NCBI GenBank assembly: GCA_031553535.1 | Contig: JAVBLM010000035.1 | Coordinates: forward strand, 1-64,000 | Origin: JAIROC01 sp031553535 | GTDB lineage: Bacteria; Bacteroidota; Bacteroidia; Bacteroidales; WCHB1-69 | DNA: 64,000 bases | Direction: 5' to 3' | In this document: positions 1 to 7,647 of the stretch, one piece after another | How the letters are laid out: the number at the start of each line of letters is the position of its first letter | Numbering within the stretch: the first letter of the stretch is position 1 | Notes under the pieces: model-generated | What the model was told of the DNA's origin: nothing | Databases searched by the model: none | The model's input: only the letters and a program-made list of their open reading frames with translations | Program-made: the position numbers and the translations under genes

Positions 1-419
1 TGTTCGATACCTGTGGAGATGTTACCCGTCTGCCCTTGCAGGAAGAAAGTTCGGCTATTTACAACCTGTTGCAGGAATTGGACGGAAATTTTAATGAAGA
101 TATGCACAGGGTAAGACTCGAAGACTGGAAAGACAAGCTCCAGCAGGATAATGATGCCTATCAGGCATTGGTAAAACAGGGAGATGCGGAAGAAGTTGCC
201 AAAGCGGAACTCACTGTAAAAGAAGTCCGCCGGGAAATCGACGAGGTATTCCGTCAGATTATTGAACGGCTGGAAGCCCTGATGCTGATAGACGGAGATA
301 GCAATTATATTGGATTTGTCTCCCTGTTGAATGTCCGGTTGAAACATTATGACGACATTCTCGCTCAACGCCAGGGGAGAAATGCTGCGGAAGAAGAGGA
401 GATGGAATATAATGATTAA
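1..419 (+). CDS. DUF6261 family protein, 3' part
   Basis: The reading frame is open from the left edge (frame of base 3) to the stop at 417-419, so the gene starts outside the window and the TTG at 36 is internal. The visible part is about 138 residues, acidic and helical. It carries the FDTCGDVTR...EESSAIYNLLQEL segment that I recognise from the C-terminal half of DUF6261, a family found in Bacteroidota and of unknown function. There are no signal peptide or membrane segments in the visible part. Function is not known and I do not infer one. Confidence 0.65.
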   Translation, partial: FDTCGDVTRLPLQEESSAIYNLLQELDGNFNEDMHRVRLEDWKDKLQQDNDAYQALVKQGDAEEVAKAELTVKEVRREIDEVFRQIIERLEALMLIDGDSNYIGFVSLLNVRLKHYDDILAQRQGRNAAEEEEMEYND

Positions 420-440
420 TGATTAGTGGTTAGTTGTTAA

Positions 441-494
441 TTTTATCTATTTTATCGGCTTTATCTGTTTTATCTATTTTATCGGTTTTATCCT
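441..494. repeat. 9-bp tandem repeat TTTTATCnn x6
   Basis: Six consecutive 9-mers of the form TTTTATC plus two variable bases (CTTTATCTG is one variant). The same 9-mer appears in reverse orientation, four times, at 49176-49211 inside an inverted-repeat element. It also appears once near 27197-27206 inside a third element. The period is a multiple of 3, so it leaves an open antisense frame rich in Asp-Lys, which is not a gene. Confidence 0.75.
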
Positions 495-644
495 TCCCGC
501 CTGTTATGTTTTTATTTTTCCCGCAGACTTCGCAGAAACTTTGCCTTCGGCGAGCTAAAGGTTCCGCAGATCTTTTCTTGAGTTCGTAAGCCCGGTTGCC
601 ACGTCGCTCGTGCCTCATTCCTCGCTCCGAATAAACCTGTTGCC

Positions 645-890
645 GTCATGCTGAACTTGTTTCAGCATCCCCTAAAAAGAAGGGGGATGACGCTATTAAC
701 CTATGCTTCCTGTCATTTCCTACTGTTTGATTTCTTATCATTAAATACTCACAGTGACAGAAGTGCGTCAGGTTCCATCGTTGCGGGCTTGATCCGCATC
801 CGAACGAAGCAGGTGAGAGCAGAGAGACTTTTGTCGAGCTAATCCCCTCAATAAAGAAGGGGATGCTGAAACAAGTTCGGCATGACGGCA
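645..890. repeat. dispersed inverted-repeat element, copy A
   Basis: The left arm at 645-671 (GTCATGCTGAACTTG...) is the inverse of the arm at 858-890 (...CAAGTTCGGCATGAC). The arms match except for single-base changes and are separated by about 190 bp. Related copies lie at 14768-15087, 57178-57452 and 63360-63870. There is no ORF of transposase size. The degenerate terminal motif lies at 935-954. Confidence 0.65.
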
Positions 891-1022
891 ATATGTTGGT
901 TCAGCATCAAAACATAATGGGATAATCTCCTATCTCAATGTTTGATAACTTTATCAACTAAGCGCTAATCACTAACCCCGAATTAATATTTCTAAAACAC
1001 AACAACTTATCTTTAAAAGTTG

Positions 1023-1030
1023 TATCTTTG
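1023..1030 (+). promoter_or_regulatory. Bacteroidota-type promoter -7 box
   Basis: TATCTTTG matches the TAnnTTTG consensus of the main Bacteroidota sigma factor. It lies 90 bp before the ATG at 1120, which gives a leader of about 85 nt. No clear -33 TTTG is seen. Confidence 0.6.
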
Positions 1031-1103
1031 CAGCACGTACAAACTATACAGTAGAAAAATAACGAATGTCAACAGAATCAATATCCTATTGATGTGGCAA
1101 AAC

Positions 1104-1148
1104 ATGAATAATAAAAGAAATGGAATCAAAAAGAGACGGGAAAAGTAA
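1104..1148 (+). other. possible 14-codon upstream ORF overlapping the rluB-like start
   Basis: An ATG at 1104 opens a 14-codon frame (Lys/Arg-rich) that ends with TAA at 1146-1148. It covers the start codon of the pseudouridine synthase at 1120 in another frame. It sits in the mRNA leader and could affect initiation at 1120, but a frame this short can occur by chance. Confidence 0.25.
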
Positions 1149-2913
1149 AAAAAGTAAGGCTACATCATCTTCCAAGGAACGAAAAAGTAGGAAACCGGTA
1201 GACAGCCGGGACAGATCAGGGAGAAATCCCTTACAGGAAAGAAAGCAATCCTCAGGGGATACGGATAAGCGAAAAACAAGACGTGATTTCTTTAAAGAAA
1301 AAGAGGAGAGACCATCCCGTCCATCGCGGGAATACGCTGAAAAAAGAAACGATGGAAGAAGGGATAGAGATGATAATTCCCGTTATGGAGACAGGAATTC
1401 TTCCGGCAGATCAGAAAAAAGAAATCCCCGCTTCGGTTCGGATGACAACAGAAGGAGTTCTCAGTCAAGATCTTCTTCCGATCGATATGGAAGAGAAAGA
1501 GATGGGGACAGAAGAAGAGATAATGCATCCGGATCGGAACGTTTTCGCAAGGATAGAGACAGGCAGGAACGGGGATCTTTCCGGGACCGGGATGAAAGAG
1601 GAACAAAAAGATCTTCGGATAGGTATTCTTCCGAACGTTCCCATAGAAATGAAGAAAGGCGAAACTATAGATCGGAAGATAGAGATAACAGGGATAGAAG
1701 GTCACCGGATCGTTTCTCCAAGCCAAGGGACGGGGAAAGATCGTCCGGATATAATGCATCCGGATCAGAGCGTTTCCGCAAAGATAGAGACAGGCAGGAA
1801 CGGGGAGATTTCCGTGACCGGGATGAAAGAAGAACAAAAAGAACTTCGGATAGATATTCTTCCGACCGTCCGCATAGAGATGGTGAAGAAAGAGGAAACT
1901 ATAGATCAGGAGATAGAGATAGAAGATCACCGGATCGTTTCTCCAAACCAAGAGACGGGGAAAGATCGTCGGGATATAATAGATCCGGATCGGATCGTTT
2001 TCGCAGGGACGATGACAGGAGTTACTCCCGTCCCCGGCGAAATGAGGATGACAGGGAACGGTCACCGGATAGAGGTCAACGGAAAGAACGCCGGTCTACG
2101 GTCTTGGATTCCGACATTATGCGTGAAATCGTTCAGAAACGACGTGATACAGGCCGGACATCCCATAAACAGAAAGTGCTTTCTTTAGCATGGAGCGAAG
2201 AAAGAGGGCCAATCCGGTTAAACAAGTATATCGCCAACAGCGGTATTTGTTCACGCCGGGAAGCCGATGATTTGATCGTTGCAGGAGCAATATTGGTAAA
2301 CGGGAAAGTGGTGACCGAACTTGGGGCTAAAGTTATGCCGACCGATGAGGTAAGATACGAAGACAAAATACTGCAACGCGAGAAACCGGTTTACATCTTA
2401 TTGAATAAGCCCAAGGATTTCATTACAACAACCGATGATGAGAAGAGCCGCGACAATGTAATGATGCTCATAGAAGGAGCTTGCCCGCAGCGTGTTTACC
2501 CTGTAGGCAGGTTGGATAGAACGACAACCGGTTTGCTGTTGTTTACCAACGATGGGGAAATGACCAAGAAACTGACCCATCCCCGTTACGGTGTAAAAAA
2601 GATTTATCAGGTGGAACTGGATAGAAATATGTCATTGGCGGATTTCGAAACCCTTGCCAATGGGATAGAACTGGAAGATGGATTCATGAAACCGGATGAA
2701 TTGGCATTTGTAGACGGACAAAAGAATGTTATCGGTATTACATTGCATTCGGGAAAGAACAGGATTGTCAGGCGTTTGTTTGCTCATTTAGGCTATGAAG
2801 TTGAAAAACTGGACAGGGTATATTATGCGGGCCTGACAAAAAAAGACCTTCCCCGGGGAGAATGGAGGTTTTTACGCCAGGATGAAATAAATATCTTGAA
2901 AATGAGTCTGTAA
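1120..2913 (+). CDS. RsuA/RluB-type rRNA pseudouridine synthase with long basic N-terminal extension
   Basis: A 597-residue protein. Residues about 364-410 form an S4 RNA-binding domain (IRLNKYIANSGICSRREAD). Residues about 420-590 form the RsuA/RluB/E/F catalytic domain, with GRLDRTTTGL at 463-472 and catalytic Asp466. Family members isomerise a specific uridine in 16S or 23S rRNA; which site is used here cannot be read from sequence. Residues 1-350 are disordered, rich in Arg, Ser, Asp and Glu. They contain a tandem duplication of 77 and 75 residues starting at N135, N212 and N287 (unit core SGSERFRKDRDRQ). Basic low-complexity N-termini occur on Bacteroidota members of the family, but this one is longer than the enzyme itself. 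The high-Arg composition leaves long spurious frames in other phases. dapF begins 6 bp downstream, which suggests co-transcription. Confidence 0.88.
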   Translation: MESKRDGKSKKSKATSSSKERKSRKPVDSRDRSGRNPLQERKQSSGDTDKRKTRRDFFKEKEERPSRPSREYAEKRNDGRRDRDDNSRYGDRNSSGRSEKRNPRFGSDDNRRSSQSRSSSDRYGRERDGDRRRDNASGSERFRKDRDRQERGSFRDRDERGTKRSSDRYSSERSHRNEERRNYRSEDRDNRDRRSPDRFSKPRDGERSSGYNASGSERFRKDRDRQERGDFRDRDERRTKRTSDRYSSDRPHRDGEERGNYRSGDRDRRSPDRFSKPRDGERSSGYNRSGSDRFRRDDDRSYSRPRRNEDDRERSPDRGQRKERRSTVLDSDIMREIVQKRRDTGRTSHKQKVLSLAWSEERGPIRLNKYIANSGICSRREADDLIVAGAILVNGKVVTELGAKVMPTDEVRYEDKILQREKPVYILLNKPKDFITTTDDEKSRDNVMMLIEGACPQRVYPVGRLDRTTTGLLLFTNDGEMTKKLTHPRYGVKKIYQVELDRNMSLADFETLANGIELEDGFMKPDELAFVDGQKNVIGITLHSGKNRIVRRLFAHLGYEVEKLDRVYYAGLTKKDLPRGEWRFLRQDEINILKMSL

Positions 2914-2919
2914 AATCTT

Positions 2920-3705
2920 ATGCAGGAGTTTTACAAATACCACGGTGCAGGAAATGATTTTGTTCTGATTGACAACAGGACGAAGTCGTTCGAAATCGAC
3001 AATAACAGGATCAGGGAAATTTGCGACCGCCGGTTGGGAGTGGGAGCGGATGGATTAATCCTTTTGAATGTTGCCGGTTCGGAAGGCGTGGATTTCGAAA
3101 TGCAGTATTTCAACTCCGATGGTTTTGAAGGCTCTATGTGTGGCAATGGCGGGCGTTGTATTGTAGCATTCGCAAAATATCTGCAAATAATTGGTGATAA
3201 AACCACCTTTGCGGGTGTTGATGGCTTGCATCATGCTACGGTTATTTCTTCAGCAGGTAATAAATCGAAGATATGTATACAGATGAAGGATGTCCGGGAA
3301 ATAAAATCGTTTGAGGATGGATTTTTTTTGGATACGGGTTCTCCCCACATGGTTAAGTTTGTCGAGAGTGTGCATGATATAAATGTACCGGAGGAAGGAA
3401 GAAATATCCGTTATGATTCCCGGTTTGCAGATGGAACGAATGTAAATTTCGTAGAAGTTCAGGATGGCAATACTATTTTTGTCCGTACCTTTGAACGTGG
3501 CGTGGAAGATGAGACCTTATCCTGTGGAACAGGCGTTACGGCATCCGCATTGGTTTTTGCCGGCCAGAAGGATGGGCGGCAAGACATATTGGTTAATACT
3601 CGTGGCGGAACATTTCGTGTGCGGTTTGATCGTAATAAGAATAATTTCTTTAATATTTATTTACAGGGAGAAACTTGTTTTGTATTTAAAGGGTATCTTG
3701 CCTGA
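2920..3705 (+). CDS. dapF: diaminopimelate epimerase
   Basis: A 261-residue cytoplasmic enzyme converting LL- to meso-diaminopimelate, for lysine and peptidoglycan synthesis. The N-terminus YKYHGAGNDFV is the family signature. The two catalytic cysteines lie in SMCGNGGRC (Cys74) and LSCGTG (Cys202), in the usual two-domain pseudo-symmetric layout, and the length is normal. It starts 6 bp after the pseudouridine synthase stop and probably shares its transcript. dapB is encoded 3.2 kb downstream, in a separate transcription unit. Confidence 0.95.
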   Translation: MQEFYKYHGAGNDFVLIDNRTKSFEIDNNRIREICDRRLGVGADGLILLNVAGSEGVDFEMQYFNSDGFEGSMCGNGGRCIVAFAKYLQIIGDKTTFAGVDGLHHATVISSAGNKSKICIQMKDVREIKSFEDGFFLDTGSPHMVKFVESVHDINVPEEGRNIRYDSRFADGTNVNFVEVQDGNTIFVRTFERGVEDETLSCGTGVTASALVFAGQKDGRQDILVNTRGGTFRVRFDRNKNNFFNIYLQGETCFVFKGYLA

Positions 3706-3806
3706 TATTCAATCCCATTTTGTACAGGAACCATTTTGGCAATAAGTTTGACTTGTGTTAAAATAAGAAGAAAAATGGGTTTTCTGGGGGATATTTTAAC
3801 ATTTTC

Positions 3807-4472
3807 TTATCGTAAATGATTCCCATCACAAAATGGTTTATTACTTGATTTGCCGCAACGGCAAAGTGTCATTCGGTTACGTTCAGGATAATTATTTCCA
3901 TTAGCATCTTCTATCGTAATGCCGCCTTTCACCCAAAGCGGGCCATGGGTTTCTGCTGCAATATCTTCCAATATACTAATCTCTTTAGGCAGGTTGGGTT
4001 CTATGATTTCTCCTTTTTTCGTTACGGGAGTGAGTCGCCCGCTCGGACAATCGGCACATTGTTGAACGGCAATGTCTTTTGCTCTTTCAAGTTCACTTCT
4101 TTGGATTAAGTTCCAAGTGCTGCCTTTGGTGTCACAAAAACGTGCTCCCGCACATAATTCTTCAGCATCCATTAAATCCAGTTGTTTACCTTCTATCGTT
4201 TCTGCCATCTGCTTATATTCCTGATGCGAAGCGGTTTCAGTACCATCAAAGTGAATTGTTTCATGTGCGCCGTCACAATAAGGTTTATCATGGGTATGTC
4301 CGCAGCGGCATAAACAATACACTTCCTTCTCAGGGAATGACTCTGTTTTCTTATAACCTATAGAGTTACCATTGTTGTCAGCAACAAAATGCAGATGATC
4401 TAATGGAACATTACCGCTTACCTTATATGGTCCGTCTTTTAAAACTTTAATTTTTTCTTTATTTGTTCCCAT
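3807..4472 (-). CDS. double-CDGSH iron-sulfur protein
   Basis: A 221-residue soluble protein with two CDGSH-type Fe-S motifs. The first is CRCGHTHDKPYCDGAH at residues 55-70 and the second is CRCGKSSNKPFCDGNH at 204-219. Each has the 3-Cys/1-His ligand set that binds a 2Fe-2S cluster. Between them is a conserved Cys-containing region (LCAGARFCD near 106-113 and CADCPSG near 139-145) that may hold further metal ligands. CDGSH proteins are implicated in redox and Fe-S handling, but the bacterial role is poorly defined. It is convergent with dapF and divergent from parA, and is probably a single-gene unit. Confidence 0.85.
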   Translation of the reverse strand: MGTNKEKIKVLKDGPYKVSGNVPLDHLHFVADNNGNSIGYKKTESFPEKEVYCLCRCGHTHDKPYCDGAHETIHFDGTETASHQEYKQMAETIEGKQLDLMDAEELCAGARFCDTKGSTWNLIQRSELERAKDIAVQQCADCPSGRLTPVTKKGEIIEPNLPKEISILEDIAAETHGPLWVKGGITIEDANGNNYPERNRMTLCRCGKSSNKPFCDGNHLR

Positions 4473-4589
4473 AATGTATTTTTTGATGTTTAGTAAACAA
4501 GATAAATCTGTTTTTGTTTAAGAAAAACAACATATTTTTTCTTTTACAGCGTTTGAAGAAAAAGTAGTAAGATATACACAAAAAAACCG

Positions 4590-4597
4590 TATCTTTG
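4590..4597 (+). promoter_or_regulatory. promoter -7 box of parA
   Basis: TATCTTTG lies 24-31 bp before the parA ATG. It is followed by a Shine-Dalgarno-like AAGGAG at about 4608, unusual among the genes in this window. Confidence 0.65.
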
Positions 4598-4620
4598 CAG
4601 ATTAAATAAGGAGAATAAAC

Positions 4621-5394
4621 ATGGGAAAAATAATTGCAATAGCGAATCAAAAAGGAGGCGTGGGCAAGACGACAACGGCGATAAATTTAGCATCCAGTTT
4701 GGGCGTTTTAGAGCACAAAACCTTGATTATAGATGCAGATCCACAGGCAAATTCGTCTTCGGGATTGGGTATAGAACCTCGTGAAGTATCAAAGAGTATT
4801 TATGAGGTGATGATTGGAAGTATCGAAGTTGATGATGCGATTATTCAAACTCCGGTTCCGAATCTGGATATTATTCCGGCGCATATTGACTTGGTAGGTG
4901 CGGAACTGGAAATGATAGACATGGAGAACCGGGAATATATGATGAAAAAAGCAATTGACCCTATTCGGGATAATTATGAATTTATCATTATTGATTGTGC
5001 TCCTTCTTTGGGCCTTATTACGGTAAATGCGTTAACGGTTGCAGATACGGTGCTTATCCCTGTTCAATGTGAATATTTTGCCTTGGAAGGTTTGGGGAAA
5101 TTATTGAATACAATTAAAATTGTGCAATCGAATCTGAATCCGGAATTAGGTATCGAAGGAATCCTGTTGACCATGTATGATAACCGCCTACGATTGAGTA
5201 ACCAGGTGTTTGAGGATGTTCGGACTCATTTCAAGGCTCTGGTATTTAATACGGTGATTTATCGTAATGTTCGCCTTAGTGAAGCGCCGAGTTACAGAAA
5301 GCCTGTTTTATTATATGATGCGGCCTCTAAAGGAGCATTGAATTATTTGAATTTAGCAAGGGAGATCCTGACGAAAAATAACATAAAAAATTAA
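4621..5394 (+). CDS. parA: chromosome partitioning ATPase ParA/Soj
   Basis: A 257-residue deviant-Walker ATPase. KGGVGKTT at residues 11-18 is the deviant P-loop, DADPQAN at 38-44 is the A' motif, and DCAPSLG at 125-131 is the Walker B region. With ParB it segregates the chromosome origin by ATP-dependent nucleoid binding. The length and the missing N-terminal HTH fit the chromosomal Soj type rather than plasmid ParA. parB follows after 5 bp. An AAGGAG ribosome site supports the start. Confidence 0.95.
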   Translation: MGKIIAIANQKGGVGKTTTAINLASSLGVLEHKTLIIDADPQANSSSGLGIEPREVSKSIYEVMIGSIEVDDAIIQTPVPNLDIIPAHIDLVGAELEMIDMENREYMMKKAIDPIRDNYEFIIIDCAPSLGLITVNALTVADTVLIPVQCEYFALEGLGKLLNTIKIVQSNLNPELGIEGILLTMYDNRLRLSNQVFEDVRTHFKALVFNTVIYRNVRLSEAPSYRKPVLLYDAASKGALNYLNLAREILTKNNIKN

Positions 5395-5399
5395 ATACC

Positions 5400-6305
5400 A
5401 TGGAGGAAAAGAAACCAACAAAAAAAGGAGGATTGGGACAAGGATTAAGTGCATTGTTGGGAAGTTATACTCCTCCTGATGAATCGGTTGTGGCTGCAAC
5501 TTCTCCCAGTCGGATGAAGACTTCCGATTTAACGAAGATCGATATCACGCTTATTGATGTTAATCCCTGGCAGCCCCGTACGGAGTTTGAAGAAGAAGCA
5601 TTGCAGGAATTGGCCGAATCCATCAAAATACATGGATTAATACAGCCTATTACTGTCCGTAAAATTAAGGATGGACGATACCAACTTATTGCAGGGGAGC
5701 GTCGTTTACGTGCTTCCAAATTGGCGGGTTTAGTAGAAATACCTGCTTATATCCGTACCGCTAACGATATGGAAGTGCTGGAAATGGGATTGATTGAAAA
5801 CATTCAACGAAAAGATCTCAATCCGATAGAAGTTGCGCTTTCGTTTCAGCGGTTATTGGATGAATGTAATATCCGCCAGGAAGATTTGGCCAGCAGGGTA
5901 TCGAAAAGCCGGTCTGTTATTTCGAATTATTTGCGTTTGCTTAAGTTATATCCGTCGGTTCAGGCTGCTGTTGTTCAGGGTAAAATAACGATGGGTCATG
6001 CAAAGATGTTAGCATCCATAGAAGATGAAAACAGACAGATGGCTATTTTGGATAAGATTGTTCATGAAGAATTGTCTGTTCGTCAAGTAGAGGAGTTGAT
6101 GCGAAAGGTGAATCAAACGGAGGCTAAGCAAAAAGTTGTAAAAGTAGGATTGCCTCATCACTTTCAAACCGTTAAAAGTACGTTAAAGGACGTTTACGAT
6201 ACGGATGTGGATATAAAACGGAATCTGAACGGAAAAGGAACTATTATAATCGGATTTAAATCAGATGACGAGTTTGAACGAATTTCAGAGATATTGCGAA
6301 AATAA
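5400..6305 (+). CDS. parB: chromosome partitioning protein ParB/Spo0J
   Basis: A 301-residue protein. Residues about 46-135 form the ParB N-terminal CTPase domain, including GERRLRAS (99-106) and ENIQRKDLNPIE (133-144). A helix-turn-helix region for parS binding follows at about 150-210, then a C-terminal dimerisation domain. The N-terminal KKGGLGQGLSALLG is the usual ParA-stimulating tail. No parS site was recognised in the window, although ori-proximal parS is expected on the chromosome. Confidence 0.94.
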   Translation: MEEKKPTKKGGLGQGLSALLGSYTPPDESVVAATSPSRMKTSDLTKIDITLIDVNPWQPRTEFEEEALQELAESIKIHGLIQPITVRKIKDGRYQLIAGERRLRASKLAGLVEIPAYIRTANDMEVLEMGLIENIQRKDLNPIEVALSFQRLLDECNIRQEDLASRVSKSRSVISNYLRLLKLYPSVQAAVVQGKITMGHAKMLASIEDENRQMAILDKIVHEELSVRQVEELMRKVNQTEAKQKVVKVGLPHHFQTVKSTLKDVYDTDVDIKRNLNGKGTIIIGFKSDDEFERISEILRK

Positions 6306-6312
6306 ACTCATA

Positions 6313-6915
6313 ATGAACCGTTATTTGCTGGTATTTCTGTTCCTTTCTTTTCTTTCGTTTGTTTCAGCACAGTCTTTAGACAGCGCTGCTGTAAAACAGG
6401 ACGAAAAAACGTTGGTTTCGGATACAAGCAATAATAAGAAAACAAAAATCCATTCACCGAAGAAAGCTGCCTGGATGTCGGCAGTTCTTCCCGGTCTAGG
6501 GCAGGGATATAATAAGAAATATTGGAAAATTCCGATTATTTATGTCGGATTTGCCGGGACAAGTGTAGGCATTTATTATTATCATAAAGAATATAAAATA
6601 TATCGGGATGAATATCGCCACCGGCTTAACGAAGAAACAGATTTGTTAAATCCTGATTTAGCAGGTTATGGAACCAGCAATATAAGTGCGATGAAGCAGA
6701 CATATCAACGGAATATGGAGATATTTATCATTGTAACGGCGGTATGGTATCTTTTTAATATTATGGATGCTGTAGTGGATGCGCATTTAATGTCGTTTGA
6801 TGTGTCGGATAACTTGAGTTTGAATATTATGCCTTCTGTTGGATTTAATAATCAGTTTGCATCGTTTAAGAAGATGCCTCCAACTACAAATATTACATTT
6901 ACCTTTAATTTTTAA
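6313..6915 (+). CDS. DUF5683 family secreted/membrane protein
   Basis: A 200-residue protein. The ATG at 6313 was chosen because it gives a clean signal peptide (NRYLLVFLFLSFLSFVSAQ) just 8 bp after parB; the frame is open further upstream but that part overlaps parB. The motif KKAAWMSAVLPGLGQGYNKK at about 53-72 and two hydrophobic segments define DUF5683, a Bacteroidota family of unknown function often encoded beside parAB. It is likely in the parA-dapB-lepB transcript. Confidence 0.82.
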   Translation: MNRYLLVFLFLSFLSFVSAQSLDSAAVKQDEKTLVSDTSNNKKTKIHSPKKAAWMSAVLPGLGQGYNKKYWKIPIIYVGFAGTSVGIYYYHKEYKIYRDEYRHRLNEETDLLNPDLAGYGTSNISAMKQTYQRNMEIFIIVTAVWYLFNIMDAVVDAHLMSFDVSDNLSLNIMPSVGFNNQFASFKKMPPTTNITFTFNF

Positions 6916-6919
6916 GATT

Positions 6920-7636
6920 GTGAACATTGCGATTCTGGGATATGGAAGAATGGGAGAGCAGGTAGAGAAAGTAGCTCTCGAACGTAAGCATAAAATAGTT
7001 GCTTATATTGATAGTGAGAAAGATTGGTTAAAACAGGCAGACAAGCTAAAGCAGGCAAATGTTGCTATCGATTTTTCCACACCTGATGCTGTTATTGGGA
7101 ATATTTACAAGTGTTTTGAACTTAATTTGCCTGTTGTCGTTGGTACAACCGGATGGCACCAACAACTGCAAGAAGTAAAAGAGAGATGTTTGCAGGAAAA
7201 TCAAAGTCTTATTTATGCTTCTAACTTTAGCTTGGGGATAAATCTTTTTTTTGCACTCAACAAAGCATTAGCTAAAATAATGAACGGGCATGACGATTAT
7301 GATGTCAGTATAGAGGAAATACATCACGCCGGCAAGAAGGATTCTCCCAGTGGAACCGCCATTGTATTGGCAAATGATATGATTAAGTATTTGTCCGGAA
7401 AAGAAACCTGGATTAATGAAATGAATGATAACTCCTCAGAAATATCCATAAAATCCGAACGAAAAAGCAATAATATAGGAACACATATCGTTACCTATTC
7501 ATCTCCATTAGATATAATAGAAATCAAACATACATCATTAAGCAGGAAAAATTTTGCCATAGGAGCTGTTTTAAGTGCGGAATGGTTGGTAGATAAAAAA
7601 GGATTTTTTAATATCAGTGATATGTTAAATATTTAA
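6920..7636 (+). CDS. dapB: 4-hydroxy-tetrahydrodipicolinate reductase
   Basis: A 238-residue enzyme reducing the DapA product to tetrahydrodipicolinate in lysine/diaminopimelate synthesis. It has the nucleotide-binding GYGRMG (7-12), VVGTTGW near 73-79 and the active-site HHAGKKDSPSGTA (135-147). The start is the GTG at 6920, 4 bp after the previous stop. The open frame extends upstream, but that part overlaps the DUF5683 gene and lacks family similarity. Length is normal for short-type Bacteroidota DapB. Confidence 0.93.
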   Translation: MNIAILGYGRMGEQVEKVALERKHKIVAYIDSEKDWLKQADKLKQANVAIDFSTPDAVIGNIYKCFELNLPVVVGTTGWHQQLQEVKERCLQENQSLIYASNFSLGINLFFALNKALAKIMNGHDDYDVSIEEIHHAGKKDSPSGTAIVLANDMIKYLSGKETWINEMNDNSSEISIKSERKSNNIGTHIVTYSSPLDIIEIKHTSLSRKNFAIGAVLSAEWLVDKKGFFNISDMLNI

Positions 7637-7647
7637 AAATACGAATA

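Larger units (their letters stand above)
420..1022. other. repeat-rich non-coding region
   Basis: I see no convincing gene here; the short ORFs follow repeats. It holds a 9-bp microsatellite (441-494) and two oppositely oriented copies of a dispersed repeat (about 645-671 and 858-890), followed by the promoter of the pseudouridine synthase gene. The segment at 580-620 also resembles sequence near 37800, so this is a mosaic of dispersed repeats. Confidence 0.7.

Noticed and set aside
430..618. Antisense 62-residue Asp-Lys-rich ORF
   Set aside because: It is a translated 9-bp microsatellite and dispersed repeat.
1283..2188. Long alternative and antisense frames inside the pseudouridine synthase gene
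   Set aside because: They arise from the Arg/Asp/Ser codon bias of the N-terminal repeats; the sense frame alone carries S4 and synthase motifs.
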